A DNA stretch of 36,544 nt from an uncultured Eubacterium sp. (GCA_900551945.1 URYE01000019.1:1-36544); one strand, 5' to 3'; shown: positions 8,207 through 16,987, numbered from the stretch's first letter. The notes: generated from the sequence alone by a model not told the origin. Numbers and translations: made by a program.

Positions 8207-8926
8207 TTACTTTTTTCCCTTCAGATTAATATCTACGCCTTTTTTCTTAAGGTAAAGAAGTGCATTATATGCCGCCTGTTGCTGTGCTGCCTTTTTTGTA
8301 TGACCTTTTCCACCTACTTCAAACATACCAGAAGCTGATGCTGTAACCTCAAATACTTTGTCATGCTCTGGACCTTTTTCTGATATAAGGTCATATTCCA
8401 CTTCTTTGCCTTCCGCTTGAACAACTTCTTGTAAGATGGTCTTGCTATCATAAAAGAGTTGTTTGTCATCCAAGTCTGTCATTACAAACTTCAAGATAAA
8501 TTCTTTTGCACTAGCAAAACCACCGTCTAAATAAATTGAACCAATAAGGGCTTCAAATGCGTCTGATATTATTGAAGCTCTCTTTCGTCCACCAGTCTGT
8601 TCTTCGCCCTTACCAAGCATAATATATTCACTTAAATTAATATCCTTAGCACATAATGCAAGTGTAGGCTCACATACAATACTTGCTCTAAGCCTTGTCA
8701 TTTGTCCTTCGTCCATATCGGCATGATTGCGGTAAATGTAATCGCTTGAGGTTACTTCAAGAACTGCATCACCTAAAAATTCTAATCTTTCATTATTTTT
8801 AAAATTACCTGTTTTCTTTTCATTGGCATAAGAACTATGTGTCAAGGCATTAATAAGCAACTTAACATCATTATACTTATAACCGATTTTTTTTTGAAAA
8901 CCTTCTAAATCAGTATTATGTCTCAT
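8207..8926 (-). CDS. rnc: Ribonuclease III
   Basis: Double-stranded-RNA endonuclease that processes rRNA precursors and structured mRNAs. Length 239 is normal. The signature NERLEFLGDAVLE is at residues 45-57 with the catalytic Glu and Asp; the second metal site lies in ISDAFEALIGSIYLDGG. The C-terminal dsRNA-binding domain (about 160-235) ends with GKGHTKKAAQQQAAYNALLYL. It lies between acpP and smc with only 3 bases to smc, so smc translation is probably coupled to it. Confidence 0.97.
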   Translation of the reverse strand: MRHNTDLEGFQKKIGYKYNDVKLLINALTHSSYANEKKTGNFKNNERLEFLGDAVLEVTSSDYIYRNHADMDEGQMTRLRASIVCEPTLALCAKDINLSEYIMLGKGEEQTGGRKRASIISDAFEALIGSIYLDGGFASAKEFILKFVMTDLDDKQLFYDSKTILQEVVQAEGKEVEYDLISEKGPEHDKVFEVTASASGMFEVGGKGHTKKAAQQQAAYNALLYLKKKGVDINLKGKK

Positions 8927-8949
8927 AAATTCTCTCTTTTCTATTATTA

Positions 8950-8973
8950 AAGGCCGCCAAATAGGGCAGCCTT
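8950..8973 (-). terminator. GC-rich stem-loop between acpP and rnc
   Basis: A 9-base stem (AAGGCTGCC / GGCGGCCTT with one wobble) around CTATTT, followed by a weak U tract on the minus strand. It probably terminates part of the acpP transcripts, giving more acpP than rnc message. Confidence 0.5.
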
Positions 8974-8987
8974 ATTACTTATATAAA

Positions 8988-9224
8988 TTAATTATTATTA
9001 ACAGCTTCACTTATCTGGTCTGCTGCGTCACCTACTGTTACAATCTTTGTAGCCGCATCATCTGGTATCTTAATTTCAAATTGTTCTTCAATCTCCATTA
9101 TAATTTGAAAAACATCGAGTGAGTCTGCATGAAGGTCATCTACAAATGTTGTATCTCTAGTAATTCCCTCACCATCAACATTTAATACATCTGCAATAAT
9201 TTGCTTTAACTTTTCAAATTCCAT
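8988..9224 (-). CDS. acpP: Acyl carrier protein
   Basis: Carries growing acyl chains on a 4'-phosphopantetheine attached to Ser in DLHADSLD. The 78-residue form starting MEFEKLKQIIADVLNV is chosen over a longer frame starting at 9245, because a GAGG site lies just upstream of 9224 and the family begins here. Acidic helices II-III (IIMEIEEQFEIKIPDDAATKIVTVGD, in two parts) are typical. It sits downstream of plsX, which uses acyl-ACP, and upstream of rnc. Confidence 0.96.
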   Translation of the reverse strand: MEFEKLKQIIADVLNVDGEGITRDTTFVDDLHADSLDVFQIIMEIEEQFEIKIPDDAATKIVTVGDAADQISEAVNNN

Positions 9225-9367
9225 AAAATCCTCATTTCTGTACACACTTATTTAATATTGTCTTATTATTTCTATTAAGAAAGTCTTGTGTACTAAGCTT
9301 TCTATATATAGTCTTTATATTTATAAAGGTTATTGCATTATAATAGCAATGCCCCAAATAAACTAGC

Positions 9368-10387
9368 TTATTCTTCTAAATTTGCCATATTAATTGAGTC
9401 TGTTATCTTTTGTGTAATATTGCTTTCATTAAACTTCTTGCATTGGATAATTGAATTTTTAATTTCTTTAGCCTTTGCATTTCCATGTGTCTTTACTACG
9501 AGTCCATTAAGCCCTATAAGTGGCGCACCACCGTATTCTGTGGCATCAAAAGACTTCATTGTATCTTTTATTGCGTCTTTTACAAGTAATGCTCCTATCT
9601 TTGTTTTAAGACTTGTCATAAAAGCACCTTTTACTTTGGATATTAGTGTTTTACCAAGCCCTTCGTAAAGCTTTAGTATAACATTACCCACAAATGCGTC
9701 ACACACAATAACGTCTGCGTCACCATTTGGAATATCTCTAGCTTCAATACTTCCTATAAAGTTAATGTCTTTACATTCTTTAAGTAAAGGATATGTTTCT
9801 TTTACTAACTGATTGCCTTTTTCTTCTTCGACTCCGACATTGACAATTGCTACTTTAGGTTTTTTTATTCCTAAAATATTTTCCATGTATATTGAACCCA
9901 TCTTTGCCCACTGTACAAGAAATGATGGTCTTGAGTCTACATTAGCACCGCTGTCAACTATAAGAGTAACGCCTTTAGCTGTTGGAATTAGTGGAGCCAT
10001 TGGGGGTCTTTCAACACCTTTTAAACGACCTACTATTACTTGTCCACCTACGAGTATTGCTCCTGAACTTCCTGCTGATACAAAGGCATCTGCTTTCTTT
10101 TCTTTTACCATTGTCAAAGCCTTAACAAGTGATGAATCTTTTTTTCTTCTTACTGCCATTACTGGAGCTTCACCTGTTTCGATTACATCTGTTGCATTTA
10201 CAACTTCTATCTGTTTTTTATTATATGTATACTTTTTTAATTCTTCATTCACAAGCTCTTGTTTACCAACAAGATATACGAAAATTTGTTCATCAAGATT
10301 AACTGCGTCTACAGCACCTTTTACAATCTGTTCTGGCGCATTATCTCCACCCATTGCATCTAAGGCAACCTTTACTTTATAAGCCAT
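9368..10387 (-). CDS. plsX: Phosphate acyltransferase PlsX
   Basis: Converts acyl-ACP to acyl-phosphate, the acyl donor for PlsY in phosphatidic acid synthesis; a peripheral membrane enzyme. The 339 residues start KVKVALDAMGGDNAPEQIVKGA, the family hallmark. Later landmarks include SAGSSGAILVGG, RPPMAPLIPT, and DAFVGNVILKLYEG near residue 213. It opens the plsX-acpP-rnc-smc cluster, and its own promoter lies 55-80 bases upstream. Confidence 0.97.
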   Translation of the reverse strand: MAYKVKVALDAMGGDNAPEQIVKGAVDAVNLDEQIFVYLVGKQELVNEELKKYTYNKKQIEVVNATDVIETGEAPVMAVRRKKDSSLVKALTMVKEKKADAFVSAGSSGAILVGGQVIVGRLKGVERPPMAPLIPTAKGVTLIVDSGANVDSRPSFLVQWAKMGSIYMENILGIKKPKVAIVNVGVEEEKGNQLVKETYPLLKECKDINFIGSIEARDIPNGDADVIVCDAFVGNVILKLYEGLGKTLISKVKGAFMTSLKTKIGALLVKDAIKDTMKSFDATEYGGAPLIGLNGLVVKTHGNAKAKEIKNSIIQCKKFNESNITQKITDSINMANLEE

Positions 10388-10440
10388 AAATACCTCTCAT
10401 TTTAATTGCACTAATTGTTTCAGTTTGTTTTAACTCTAAT

Positions 10441-10469
10441 ATGATACTATATTTTATGTTTAAAATCAA
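10441..10469 (-). promoter_or_regulatory. Promoter of plsX operon
   Basis: Minus-strand TTGATT (10464-10469), 17 bases, TATCAT (10441-10446), the only good promoter between the upstream uraA terminator and plsX. Confidence 0.6.
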
Positions 10470-10544
10470 GAGTCGTTGAATTGCTGGAAATTTTATATTT
10501 TGTGATGATAGTAGTTTATTATAGTACTTTCAAGTATTAGCAAT

Positions 10545-10572
10545 CACTAACTTTTACTCATTGTTAGTATAA
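10545..10572. repeat. Degenerate copy of the dispersed palindromic repeat
   Basis: ACTTTTACTCATTGTTAG followed by TATAAA resembles the repeat core ACTTTGGCTCGTTGTTCG seen at 22953-23013. Too diverged to delimit. Confidence 0.3.
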
Positions 10573-10574
10573 AT

Positions 10575-10628
10575 AAAAATAGACTATTTTTATATGCACT
10601 ATTTAAACATATAAATTAGTCTATTTTT
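10575..10628 (-). terminator. Terminator downstream of uraA
   Basis: Arms AAAAATAGACTA and TAGTCTATTTTT (12 bases each) with an inner ATATG/CATAT stem and a U tract on the minus strand. It separates uraA from plsX. Confidence 0.8.
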
Positions 10629-10691
10629 TATAATATATTTATTTTTAAGTTTATATTTTAGTTGAAATTTTATTATAAAATAATAAAAATT

Positions 10692-12101
10692 TTATTCTGC
10701 ATCTTCATCGTCGCTATTTGATACATAAACGCCACGACTTCTATCTCCCTCTGGATTCTTTCCGAACTGATAGTCATTTCCTGGGAGTATTGCATTTAAG
10801 AAAATTCCTGCAATAGCGGCTACTGCAAGTGCTGTAAGTGTTAAAGATGTTCCTGCAATGTTAAATGTAAGACCATCTGAAAAACCTAAACCACATACAA
10901 ATATAACGCCTGCAATTATGAGGTTTCTTGACTTTGTAAGGTCAACTTTATTTTCAACTACATTTCTTACACCAATAGCTGAAATCATACCATAAAGCAT
11001 AAATGAAATACCACCTATAATTGCTGATGGCATTGTCGAAATTACTGCTGAAAACTTTGGAATAAATGAAAGTATTATTGCAAAAACTGCGGCAATTCTT
11101 ATAACCCTTGGGTCATACACTTTAGAAAGTTCAAGTACACCTGTATTTTCACCGTAAGTTGTATTAGCAGGGCCTCCAAAAATTCCTGCAAATGCTGTAG
11201 CCATACCATCACCCATAAGTGTTCTGTGAAGTCCCGGATCTTCTAAGTAATTCTTACCTACTGTTGCTGAAATAGCTGACATATCACCAACGTGCTCCAT
11301 CATTGTTGCAATAGCTATTGGAGCCATAACAAGTATTGAAGTTATATCAAACTTACATATCTGAAAACCTGGAAGTCCAACCCAACCTGCGCTTGATACT
11401 GAAGTGAAGTCAAGTATTGCAGTTCCATCTGGATTAGTAATTCCACAAGCATTTAAAATTACTGCAAAAGCATAAGATATTAATACACCCATAAGAATTG
11501 GAATTATCTTAAACATTCCTTTTCCCCAGATATTAAATATAATTATTACTGCTAATGCTACAAATGCTATAAGCCAGTTAGTTGAAGCATTTGAAATAGC
11601 TGATGGTGCTAATGACAAACCTATACATATAATAATAGGGCCTGTTACAACTGGTGGTAAGAACTTCATAACTCTATTTACACCTACAAGCTTAAAGATA
11701 AGTGCTACAATAAGATATAAAATACCTGCTACAACAATACCTCCACAAGCATATGCTGCTTTGTCATTGGCACTCATATTTTCATAAATGCCTGTTTTTA
11801 AGTTTGCTACTGTATAAAAGCCACCTAAGAAGGCAAATGATGAGCCTAGAAAAGCTGGCACTTTAAACTTTGAGCAAAGATGAAATATAAGTGTTCCAAC
11901 ACCTACACAAAAAAGTGTAATAGAAACTGTAAGTCCTCTTGTCAAAGTTTCCCCACAGGCTTCTTTAAAATAGCCTGCTACAATTATTGGTACTAAAACT
12001 GTCGCACCAAACATCGCAAACATATGCTGAATACCTAAAATCAACATCTTAGGCAGCCCCAGTTTGCGGGCATCATAGATTGGTTCATTTGTGTTATTCA
12101 T
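10692..12101 (-). CDS. uraA: Uracil permease (NCS2 family)
   Basis: Proton-coupled nucleobase importer in the cytoplasmic membrane. 469 residues with about 12-14 hydrophobic segments. N-terminal DARKLGLPKMLILGIQHMFA is typical of UraA. Substrate-site regions are recognisable: the Glu in ATMMEHVGDMSA (TM8) and the Glu in GGPANTTYGENTGVLELS (TM10). The best fit is uracil rather than xanthine or uric acid, judged from these segments. It is single-gene: its own promoter at 12198-12226 and its own terminator. I see no purine or PyrR-type leader in the short 5' region. Confidence 0.92.
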   Translation of the reverse strand: MNNTNEPIYDARKLGLPKMLILGIQHMFAMFGATVLVPIIVAGYFKEACGETLTRGLTVSITLFCVGVGTLIFHLCSKFKVPAFLGSSFAFLGGFYTVANLKTGIYENMSANDKAAYACGGIVVAGILYLIVALIFKLVGVNRVMKFLPPVVTGPIIICIGLSLAPSAISNASTNWLIAFVALAVIIIFNIWGKGMFKIIPILMGVLISYAFAVILNACGITNPDGTAILDFTSVSSAGWVGLPGFQICKFDITSILVMAPIAIATMMEHVGDMSAISATVGKNYLEDPGLHRTLMGDGMATAFAGIFGGPANTTYGENTGVLELSKVYDPRVIRIAAVFAIILSFIPKFSAVISTMPSAIIGGISFMLYGMISAIGVRNVVENKVDLTKSRNLIIAGVIFVCGLGFSDGLTFNIAGTSLTLTALAVAAIAGIFLNAILPGNDYQFGKNPEGDRSRGVYVSNSDDEDAE

Positions 12102-12197
12102 AAATTTGTTCCTTTCTTTGTGACTTTTGATAAATCTGTAGCTTTATATTTTATGACTTTGTTACATTTTTATCTATGTCACTACGCAATCTTTAAC

Positions 12198-12226
12198 ATG
12201 ATACCATTTTAATGTTTGGTTGGCAA
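12198..12226 (-). promoter_or_regulatory. Promoter of uraA
   Basis: Minus-strand TTGCCA (12221-12226), 17 bases, TATCAT (12198-12203). The leader to the ATG is about 90 bases with no long stem. Confidence 0.5.
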
Positions 12227-12291
12227 TAATAAATTATATTGAGTTTTATCATTATGATATATTAGTAAAAATAAGCTTTTTTATTATAAGA

Positions 12292-13395
12292 TTATAATTT
12301 ATTTACTTTTACAAAATACAATGAAACATAGCCATTATAATCTTTTAAATTCAAATTTCCTTTTTTTACTAATGTATCAGGTATATACTCTTTTCCTGAT
12401 GTACTTCCTATACATATTTTTGTTAAATATCCACTGTGAATATTATACTGTTTACTTACTCTTACTGCGTTATAATAGTAGTCTTCTGCCATGTTGTCAT
12501 TATTATCAACTTTTACATTTACGGTGTCTTCATCAAGTAATGAGCCATCTATATCATACCATTTTATAACTCTTTGTGCTGTTTTTAATTGTTTAACTGC
12601 TTTTCCATTTTCTACATTATATGTAAAATTACCATAATCAACTGTTCCATTGTAATTGTAATTAACAGCTCCATTAACTACATACCATTCGCCTTCATCA
12701 TTTTCTGCAATGCCAGTAAATCTAACGTCTACTGCTCCATTTGTTACTTTCCAGGTTCCATATTGATTTTTTGCTAAACCATTATATGAAAAATCAACTC
12801 CGCCGTTTGTTATTTTCCACCAGCCATATTCATTTTCTGCTAATCCATTGAAACTAAAATCTACTGTTCCATTTGATATCTTCCACCAGCCATACTCATT
12901 CTCTGCCATTCCATTATAGCTAAAATCTACTGTACCGTTTTTTATTTTCCACCAGCCATATTCATTTTGTGCCATTCCGTTATAACTAAAGTCTACTGTG
13001 CCATTTTTAAATTTCCACCAACCATATTGGTTTTCTGCCATTCCATTAAATGAAAAGTCTACTCCACCATTAGTTACTTTCCACCAACCATACTGATTTA
13101 ATACAACTCCACTATAAGAAAAATCAACCTGTCCATTAGTGACTTTCCACCAGCCATATTCATTTTCAACAATGCCATCATAATTAGTGTCAAGTTGGTT
13201 ATTACTATTATAACAACGCCATATATTGTCAGCATCTAAGTTAAGGTGATAATCACTACTATCATAATACTCTTGTGCATAAGCTGTGACTGTTCCCTTA
13301 TCTGTACCTACTATAGCTACAGTTGATAATGTCAATGCTGTTATACAAACTGCTGAAAGCACCTTTATTGATTTGAATAATTTTCTTTTTATCAT
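12292..13395 (-). CDS. Secreted cell-wall-binding repeat protein
   Basis: A 367-residue exported protein. The ATG at 13395 is preferred to a TTG five codons upstream because GGAGG lies 8 bases before it. Signal peptide: KRK near the N-terminus, a hydrophobic stretch (VLSAVCITALTLSTVAIVG), probable cleavage at AYA-Q near residue 41. The body holds eight tandem 22-residue units of the type YGWWKxxNGxVDFSYNGxAxN (last two degenerate), related to the aromatic choline/glucan-binding repeats common on Lachnospiraceae surfaces. A C-terminal domain of about 100 residues (QRVIKWYDIDGSLLDEDTV ...) is unrecognised. No catalytic domain or LPXTG anchor is visible, so it is probably held non-covalently on the wall. 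It lies alone between uraA and rpmF. Confidence 0.8.
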   Translation of the reverse strand: MIKRKLFKSIKVLSAVCITALTLSTVAIVGTDKGTVTAYAQEYYDSSDYHLNLDADNIWRCYNSNNQLDTNYDGIVENEYGWWKVTNGQVDFSYSGVVLNQYGWWKVTNGGVDFSFNGMAENQYGWWKFKNGTVDFSYNGMAQNEYGWWKIKNGTVDFSYNGMAENEYGWWKISNGTVDFSFNGLAENEYGWWKITNGGVDFSYNGLAKNQYGTWKVTNGAVDVRFTGIAENDEGEWYVVNGAVNYNYNGTVDYGNFTYNVENGKAVKQLKTAQRVIKWYDIDGSLLDEDTVNVKVDNNDNMAEDYYYNAVRVSKQYNIHSGYLTKICIGSTSGKEYIPDTLVKKGNLNLKDYNGYVSLYFVKVNKL

Positions 13396-13523
13396 ATCAT
13401 TTTCCTCCAAAATTCAACTATAGAGTTGTCGCAATAAGAAAATCTTATACAAAATATGGATATTTAATTAACAAATAGCTCTATATCTTGTATAAATTTT
13501 CATTAATGTGACAGCCACAATTA

Positions 13524-13580
13524 ATTATCGCAATAGTCGCCATGAATAATGACAGACTTTAACTCGTTATTTACGCAAAA
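13524..13580. repeat. Dispersed palindromic repeat, copy 1
   Basis: Contains TTATCGCAATAGTCGCC, a spacer, then ACTTTAACTCGTTATTTACG; the same order as the complete copy at 22953-23013. It lies between the cell-wall protein and the rpmF terminator. Confidence 0.6.
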
Positions 13581-13609
13581 AAAGGGTTAAGATAAAAACC
13601 TTAACCCTT
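13576..13609 (-). terminator. Terminator of the DUF177-rpmF operon
   Basis: Minus-strand stem AAGGGTTAAG / CTTAACCCTT (10 bases) with an 8-base loop followed by an uninterrupted U run, 20 bases after rpmF. Confidence 0.9.
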
Positions 13610-13628
13610 CAACTTAGCTTAACTATAA

Positions 13629-13808
13629 TTAGTCAACAGCTACGATTTCTTTTTTATTGTATGATCCACAAGCCTTGCAAACTCTGTGAGGCATCATTAA
13701 AGCACCACACTTGCTGCACTTTACGAGATTAGGAGCGCTCATCTTCCAGTTAGCTCTTCTCTTGTCTCTTCTAGCTTTTGAAGATTTATTCTTTGGACAA
13801 ATTGACAT
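13629..13808 (-). CDS. rpmF: 50S ribosomal protein L32
   Basis: A 59-residue structural protein of the large subunit. MSICPKNKSSKARRDKRRAN is the conserved start. Two CxxC pairs (CSKC and CKAC) show the zinc-binding form. It starts 2 bases after the DUF177 stop with AGGAGGTGT as its ribosome site, which is the near-universal bacterial arrangement. Confidence 0.97.
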   Translation of the reverse strand: MSICPKNKSSKARRDKRRANWKMSAPNLVKCSKCGALMMPHRVCKACGSYNKKEIVAVD

Positions 13809-13810
13809 GG

Positions 13811-14335
13811 TTACACCTCCTTAAAATTGTTTAAAATATCTTTGAAAACAGACATTCTTGGATCTAAGGACTCTCTGTCACAACCACATTCTGCGATATT
13901 CAAATTAGCACCGCACTTTAAACAAAGACCTTTACAGTCTTCTTTGCAAAGTGTTTTAACTGGTAAATTTAACAGAACTTCGCCGAAAACTAGTTTGTCC
14001 ACGTCTAGGTTGTATCCATCAATATAGTCTTGTTCTTCCTGTTCTTCTACCCCTTCTGAGTCCTGACTTAAATCAACATTCTTATCAATGATATATTCAA
14101 TGTCAGTATTAACAGGCTCTAAGCATCTGTCGCAAGGAATAATCAATGTCATATTGCCTTTACCTGTAATTGTAAGCTTATTCTTACCAACCTTCTTAAT
14201 AGAAAGCTCTACAGGCGACTTGTCCGCAATATCATAACTTGAAATACCTGTGTTTAACACATTCATCTCAATATTAGCTGATATTGATAAATCTTCCTTT
14301 GTGCCGGATAAAAGATTTCTTAAATCAATTAGCAT
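13811..14335 (-). CDS. DUF177 (YceD-like) protein, 23S rRNA accumulation factor family
   Basis: A 174-residue cytoplasmic protein; in E. coli and plants the family is linked to 23S rRNA accumulation. The ATG at 14335 is chosen over an upstream TTG because TTGGAG is its ribosome site. Visible: MLIDLRNLLSG start, an IPCDRCLEPV pair, the acidic middle, then NLPVKTLCKEDCKGLCLKCGANLN with four Cys in the order C-x3-C-x3-C-x2-C, the family signature, and a fifth near the C-terminus. It overlaps nothing and is cotranscribed with rpmF. Confidence 0.92.
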   Translation of the reverse strand: MLIDLRNLLSGTKEDLSISANIEMNVLNTGISSYDIADKSPVELSIKKVGKNKLTITGKGNMTLIIPCDRCLEPVNTDIEYIIDKNVDLSQDSEGVEEQEEQDYIDGYNLDVDKLVFGEVLLNLPVKTLCKEDCKGLCLKCGANLNIAECGCDRESLDPRMSVFKDILNNFKEV

Positions 14336-14356
14336 AATTGTCTCCAATTCACACTA

Positions 14357-14397
14357 TTTAAGTGTGGAAAAGACTTAATGTATTTTCCACACTTAAA
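14357..14397. promoter_or_regulatory. Perfect 15-base dyad at the start of the DUF177-rpmF transcript
   Basis: Arms TTTAAGTGTGGAAAA (14357-14371) and TTTTCCACACTTAAA (14383-14397), loop 11. The outer arm starts just after the -10 box, so the mRNA would begin with this hairpin or the promoter would be covered by a bound dimer. Confidence 0.7.
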
Positions 14398-14399
14398 CT

Positions 14400-14428
14400 A
14401 TTATACGCACCTATGTGATATTTGTCAA
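14400..14428 (-). promoter_or_regulatory. Consensus promoter of DUF177-rpmF
   Basis: Minus-strand TTGACA (14423-14428), 17 bases, TATAAT (14400-14405): full consensus, as expected for a ribosomal protein operon. Confidence 0.85.
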
Positions 14429-14461
14429 CATAAATTATTACTTTTCTTGTTGAATTTTTAA

Positions 14462-15661
14462 TTACTTTGTAAGTTCTAATGTTTCTCTTGCAATAGCAAG
14501 TTCTTCATTAGTTGGAATTACACAAAGCTTAACCTTAGATGTATCTGTTGAAATAACCTTTGCAACACCAACGGCTTCTTCACTCTTAGCTTCATCAAGT
14601 TCAGCTCCAAGATATCCAAGATATTGACAAATCATTGGTCTTAACCATGCTGCATTTTCACCAACACCTGCTGTAAATGTAATAGCATCTACACCATTCA
14701 TTGCTGCTACATAAGAACCGATGTACTTAGCAACTCTATAAGCATAAGCTTCAAGTGTCTGCTTAGCAAGTTCGTTTCCTTCGTTCATAGCTGCGTTAAG
14801 GTCTCTGAAATCGCTTGAAATTCCGCCTGACATACCATATACACCAGACTTCTTATTAAGGATATTAACCATTTCGCTTACTGTGATATTTTCATGGTTG
14901 CAAATGTATTCGATAATTGCTGGGTCTAAGTCACCTGATCTTGTACCCATGATAAGTCCTTCAAGTGGTGTAAGACCCATAGATGTATCTACACACTTAC
15001 CACCGATTGAAGCTGAGATTGAAGCACCATTTCCTAAGTGGCATACAATAACCTTAGCTGTATCCTTGTCAAGGTTAGCAAACTTAATTGTTTCCTTTGA
15101 TACAAAGCTGTGGCTTGTTCCGTGGAAACCATATCTTCTTACATGATACTTTTCATAGTATTCACGAGGAATAGCATAAAGGTAAGCCTTTGGTTCCATT
15201 GTTCCACCAAATGCTGTATCCCATACTGCTACGTTTGGCTTGCCTGGCATAGCAGCTTCAACAGCTTCAATACCAATTAAGTTAGCTGGATTGTGAAGAG
15301 GTCCTAAATCGAAACATTCTCTTACTACCTTCTTAACATCTTCATCAACAAGACAAGATGTCTTATACTTTTCACCTGCGTGAAGTACACGATGACCTAC
15401 TGCTGCAATTTCGTCTGGGCTTGAGATTACACCATGTTCTGGGTCTACTAATGCGTCAAGTACAAGCTTAACTGCGATGTTGTGGTCTTTCATATCCTGT
15501 TCAACAACGAACTTGTCCTTTCCTGTTGGCTTATGTGTAAGAATTGAACCATCAATACCAATTCTTTCTACAAGACCTTTTGCTAATACACTTTCATCAT
15601 CCATGTTAATTAACTGATACTTAAGTGATGAACTACCACAATTTAATACAAGAATATTCAT
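14462..15661 (-). CDS. ackA: Acetate kinase
   Basis: Interconverts acetyl phosphate + ADP and acetate + ATP, the ATP-yielding step of acetate fermentation; cytoplasmic dimer. 399 residues, normal length. Signature NCGSSSLK at residues 7-14, GHRVLHAGE, YGFHGTSH near 176-183, CHLGNGASISA and the GMSGGISSDFRDL region are all intact. It lies downstream of pta but 290 bases away, with repeats in the gap, so it may have its own promoter or depend on readthrough. Confidence 0.98.
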   Translation of the reverse strand: MNILVLNCGSSSLKYQLINMDDESVLAKGLVERIGIDGSILTHKPTGKDKFVVEQDMKDHNIAVKLVLDALVDPEHGVISSPDEIAAVGHRVLHAGEKYKTSCLVDEDVKKVVRECFDLGPLHNPANLIGIEAVEAAMPGKPNVAVWDTAFGGTMEPKAYLYAIPREYYEKYHVRRYGFHGTSHSFVSKETIKFANLDKDTAKVIVCHLGNGASISASIGGKCVDTSMGLTPLEGLIMGTRSGDLDPAIIEYICNHENITVSEMVNILNKKSGVYGMSGGISSDFRDLNAAMNEGNELAKQTLEAYAYRVAKYIGSYVAAMNGVDAITFTAGVGENAAWLRPMICQYLGYLGAELDEAKSEEAVGVAKVISTDTSKVKLCVIPTNEELAIARETLELTK

Positions 15662-15735
15662 TATTTTACTCCATTCTTATGTTATTTAGAATTTTGAAAT
15701 TTTTAATATAGAACCCCGCTTTGCGAGCTTCTGAA

Positions 15736-15797
15736 ATTATTGCAAAAGTTGCCAAGTCTTATGTAGACATAGACTTTGACTCATTTTTCGCGAAAAT
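15736..15797. repeat. Dispersed palindromic repeat, copy 2, in the pta-ackA gap
   Basis: ATTGCAAAAGTTGCCAAG ... ACTTTGACTCATTTTTCGCG follows the same pattern as the copy at 22953-23013. The rest of the 15662-15951 gap holds two small stems, ACAACGTG/CACGTTGT (about 15809-15838) and ACCGCAT/ATGCGGT (about 15845-15867); no gene is seen. Confidence 0.6.
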
Positions 15798-15951
15798 AGC
15801 TAACAACGTGATACTATTACTTTAAGCACCACGTTGTAGCTTATTACCGCATCAATACTTATGCGGTCAATCCTTTACTGATATAATTATCTTACAAATA
15901 TATTAAAATTATGTACAATCATATCAGTTCACAATCAAATTAATACTATAA

Positions 15952-16953
15952 TTATTTAGCAGCGTTCTGAGCCTGTACTGCTGTCATAGCTACAACACCA
16001 ACGATATCTTCTGCGAAACAACCTCTTGATAAATCATTAACTGGCATTGAAAGACCCTGAAGAACTGGACCATAAGCACCAGCCTTAGCAAGTCTTTGAA
16101 CAAGCTTATAACCGATATTACCAGCTTCAAGTGAAGGGAATACTAATGTATTAGCCTTACCAGCAACCTTGCTTTCTGGAGCTTTTAACTTAGCTACTTC
16201 TGGAACAAGTGCTGCATCTAACTGAAGTTCTCCATCAACTGTAAGTTCTGGATACTTTTCCTGTGCAATCTTAACTGCGTCAGCTACCATAGTTACTCTG
16301 TCATGCTTAGCACTTCCGTATGATGAGAATGAAAGCATAGCAACCTTAGCATCTGCACCAGTGAAAGCTTCAAAGCTTTCTGCTGATAACATAGCGATTT
16401 CTGCAAGCTTGTCTGAATCTACATCTGGATTAACAGCGCAGTCAGCGAATACGAATAAACCATTTTCACCAAATTCACAATCTGGTACTTCCATAAGGAA
16501 GAAGCCTGATACACTACTAATTCCTGGCTTAGTCTTTAATAACTGAAGTGCTGGACGGATTGTGTTACCTGTTGAATGGCAAGCACCTGAAACTGCACCA
16601 TCAGCATCTCCACACTTACACATAAGGCAAGCATAGTACATATAATCCTTTTCCATCTGTTCTTTAGCCTGTTCAGGTGTAACACCCTTCTTAGCTCTTA
16701 ATTCTACGAACTTGTCGATGTACTTTTGCTTGTTAGGGTCATTGAATGGGTCTACAATTGTAGCACCTGTGATATCAAAGCCCTTGCTGTTTTCAGCGAT
16801 TTCTTCTGGAGTACCGATAATTATAAGGTTAGCGATACCTTCCTTTAAAATCTTTTCTGCTGCTTCAAATGTTCTCTTGTCCATTGATTCTGGTAATACA
16901 ATAGTTTTCTTATCTGCTTTAGCTCTTTCTTTGATTGTGTCAATAAATCCCAT
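15952..16953 (-). CDS. pta: Phosphate acetyltransferase
   Basis: Converts acetyl-CoA + Pi to acetyl phosphate, feeding ackA. The start MGFIDTIKERAKADKKTIVLP at 16953 is chosen over a frame open to 17073 because AAGGAGGAG lies directly upstream and the 333-residue product matches the short catalytic form. Recognisable: PESMDKRTFEAAE, KCGDADGAVSGACHSTGNTIRPAL, FADCAVNPDVDSDKLAEIA, and the C-terminal LSMPVNDLSRGCFAEDIVGVVA. It lacks the N-terminal DRTGG/P-loop regulatory domains of the enterobacterial enzyme. Confidence 0.97.
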   Translation of the reverse strand: MGFIDTIKERAKADKKTIVLPESMDKRTFEAAEKILKEGIANLIIIGTPEEIAENSKGFDITGATIVDPFNDPNKQKYIDKFVELRAKKGVTPEQAKEQMEKDYMYYACLMCKCGDADGAVSGACHSTGNTIRPALQLLKTKPGISSVSGFFLMEVPDCEFGENGLFVFADCAVNPDVDSDKLAEIAMLSAESFEAFTGADAKVAMLSFSSYGSAKHDRVTMVADAVKIAQEKYPELTVDGELQLDAALVPEVAKLKAPESKVAGKANTLVFPSLEAGNIGYKLVQRLAKAGAYGPVLQGLSMPVNDLSRGCFAEDIVGVVAMTAVQAQNAAK

Positions 16954-16987
16954 GATTTTTGACTCCTCCTTGTATTTTAAATATATT

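Noticed and set aside
10388..10691. FapR-type operator before plsX
   Set aside because: No sequence resembling the TTAGTACCTAG-type consensus was found near the promoter.
12102..12291. Purine or PyrR-type riboswitch before uraA
   Set aside because: The leader is short and A+T-rich; I could not draw a three-way junction or an antiterminator/terminator pair.
12700..13170. Regularly spaced direct repeats, at first sight CRISPR-like
   Set aside because: The 66-base period is a whole number of codons and encodes aromatic wall-binding repeats in one frame; there are no unique spacers and no cas genes.
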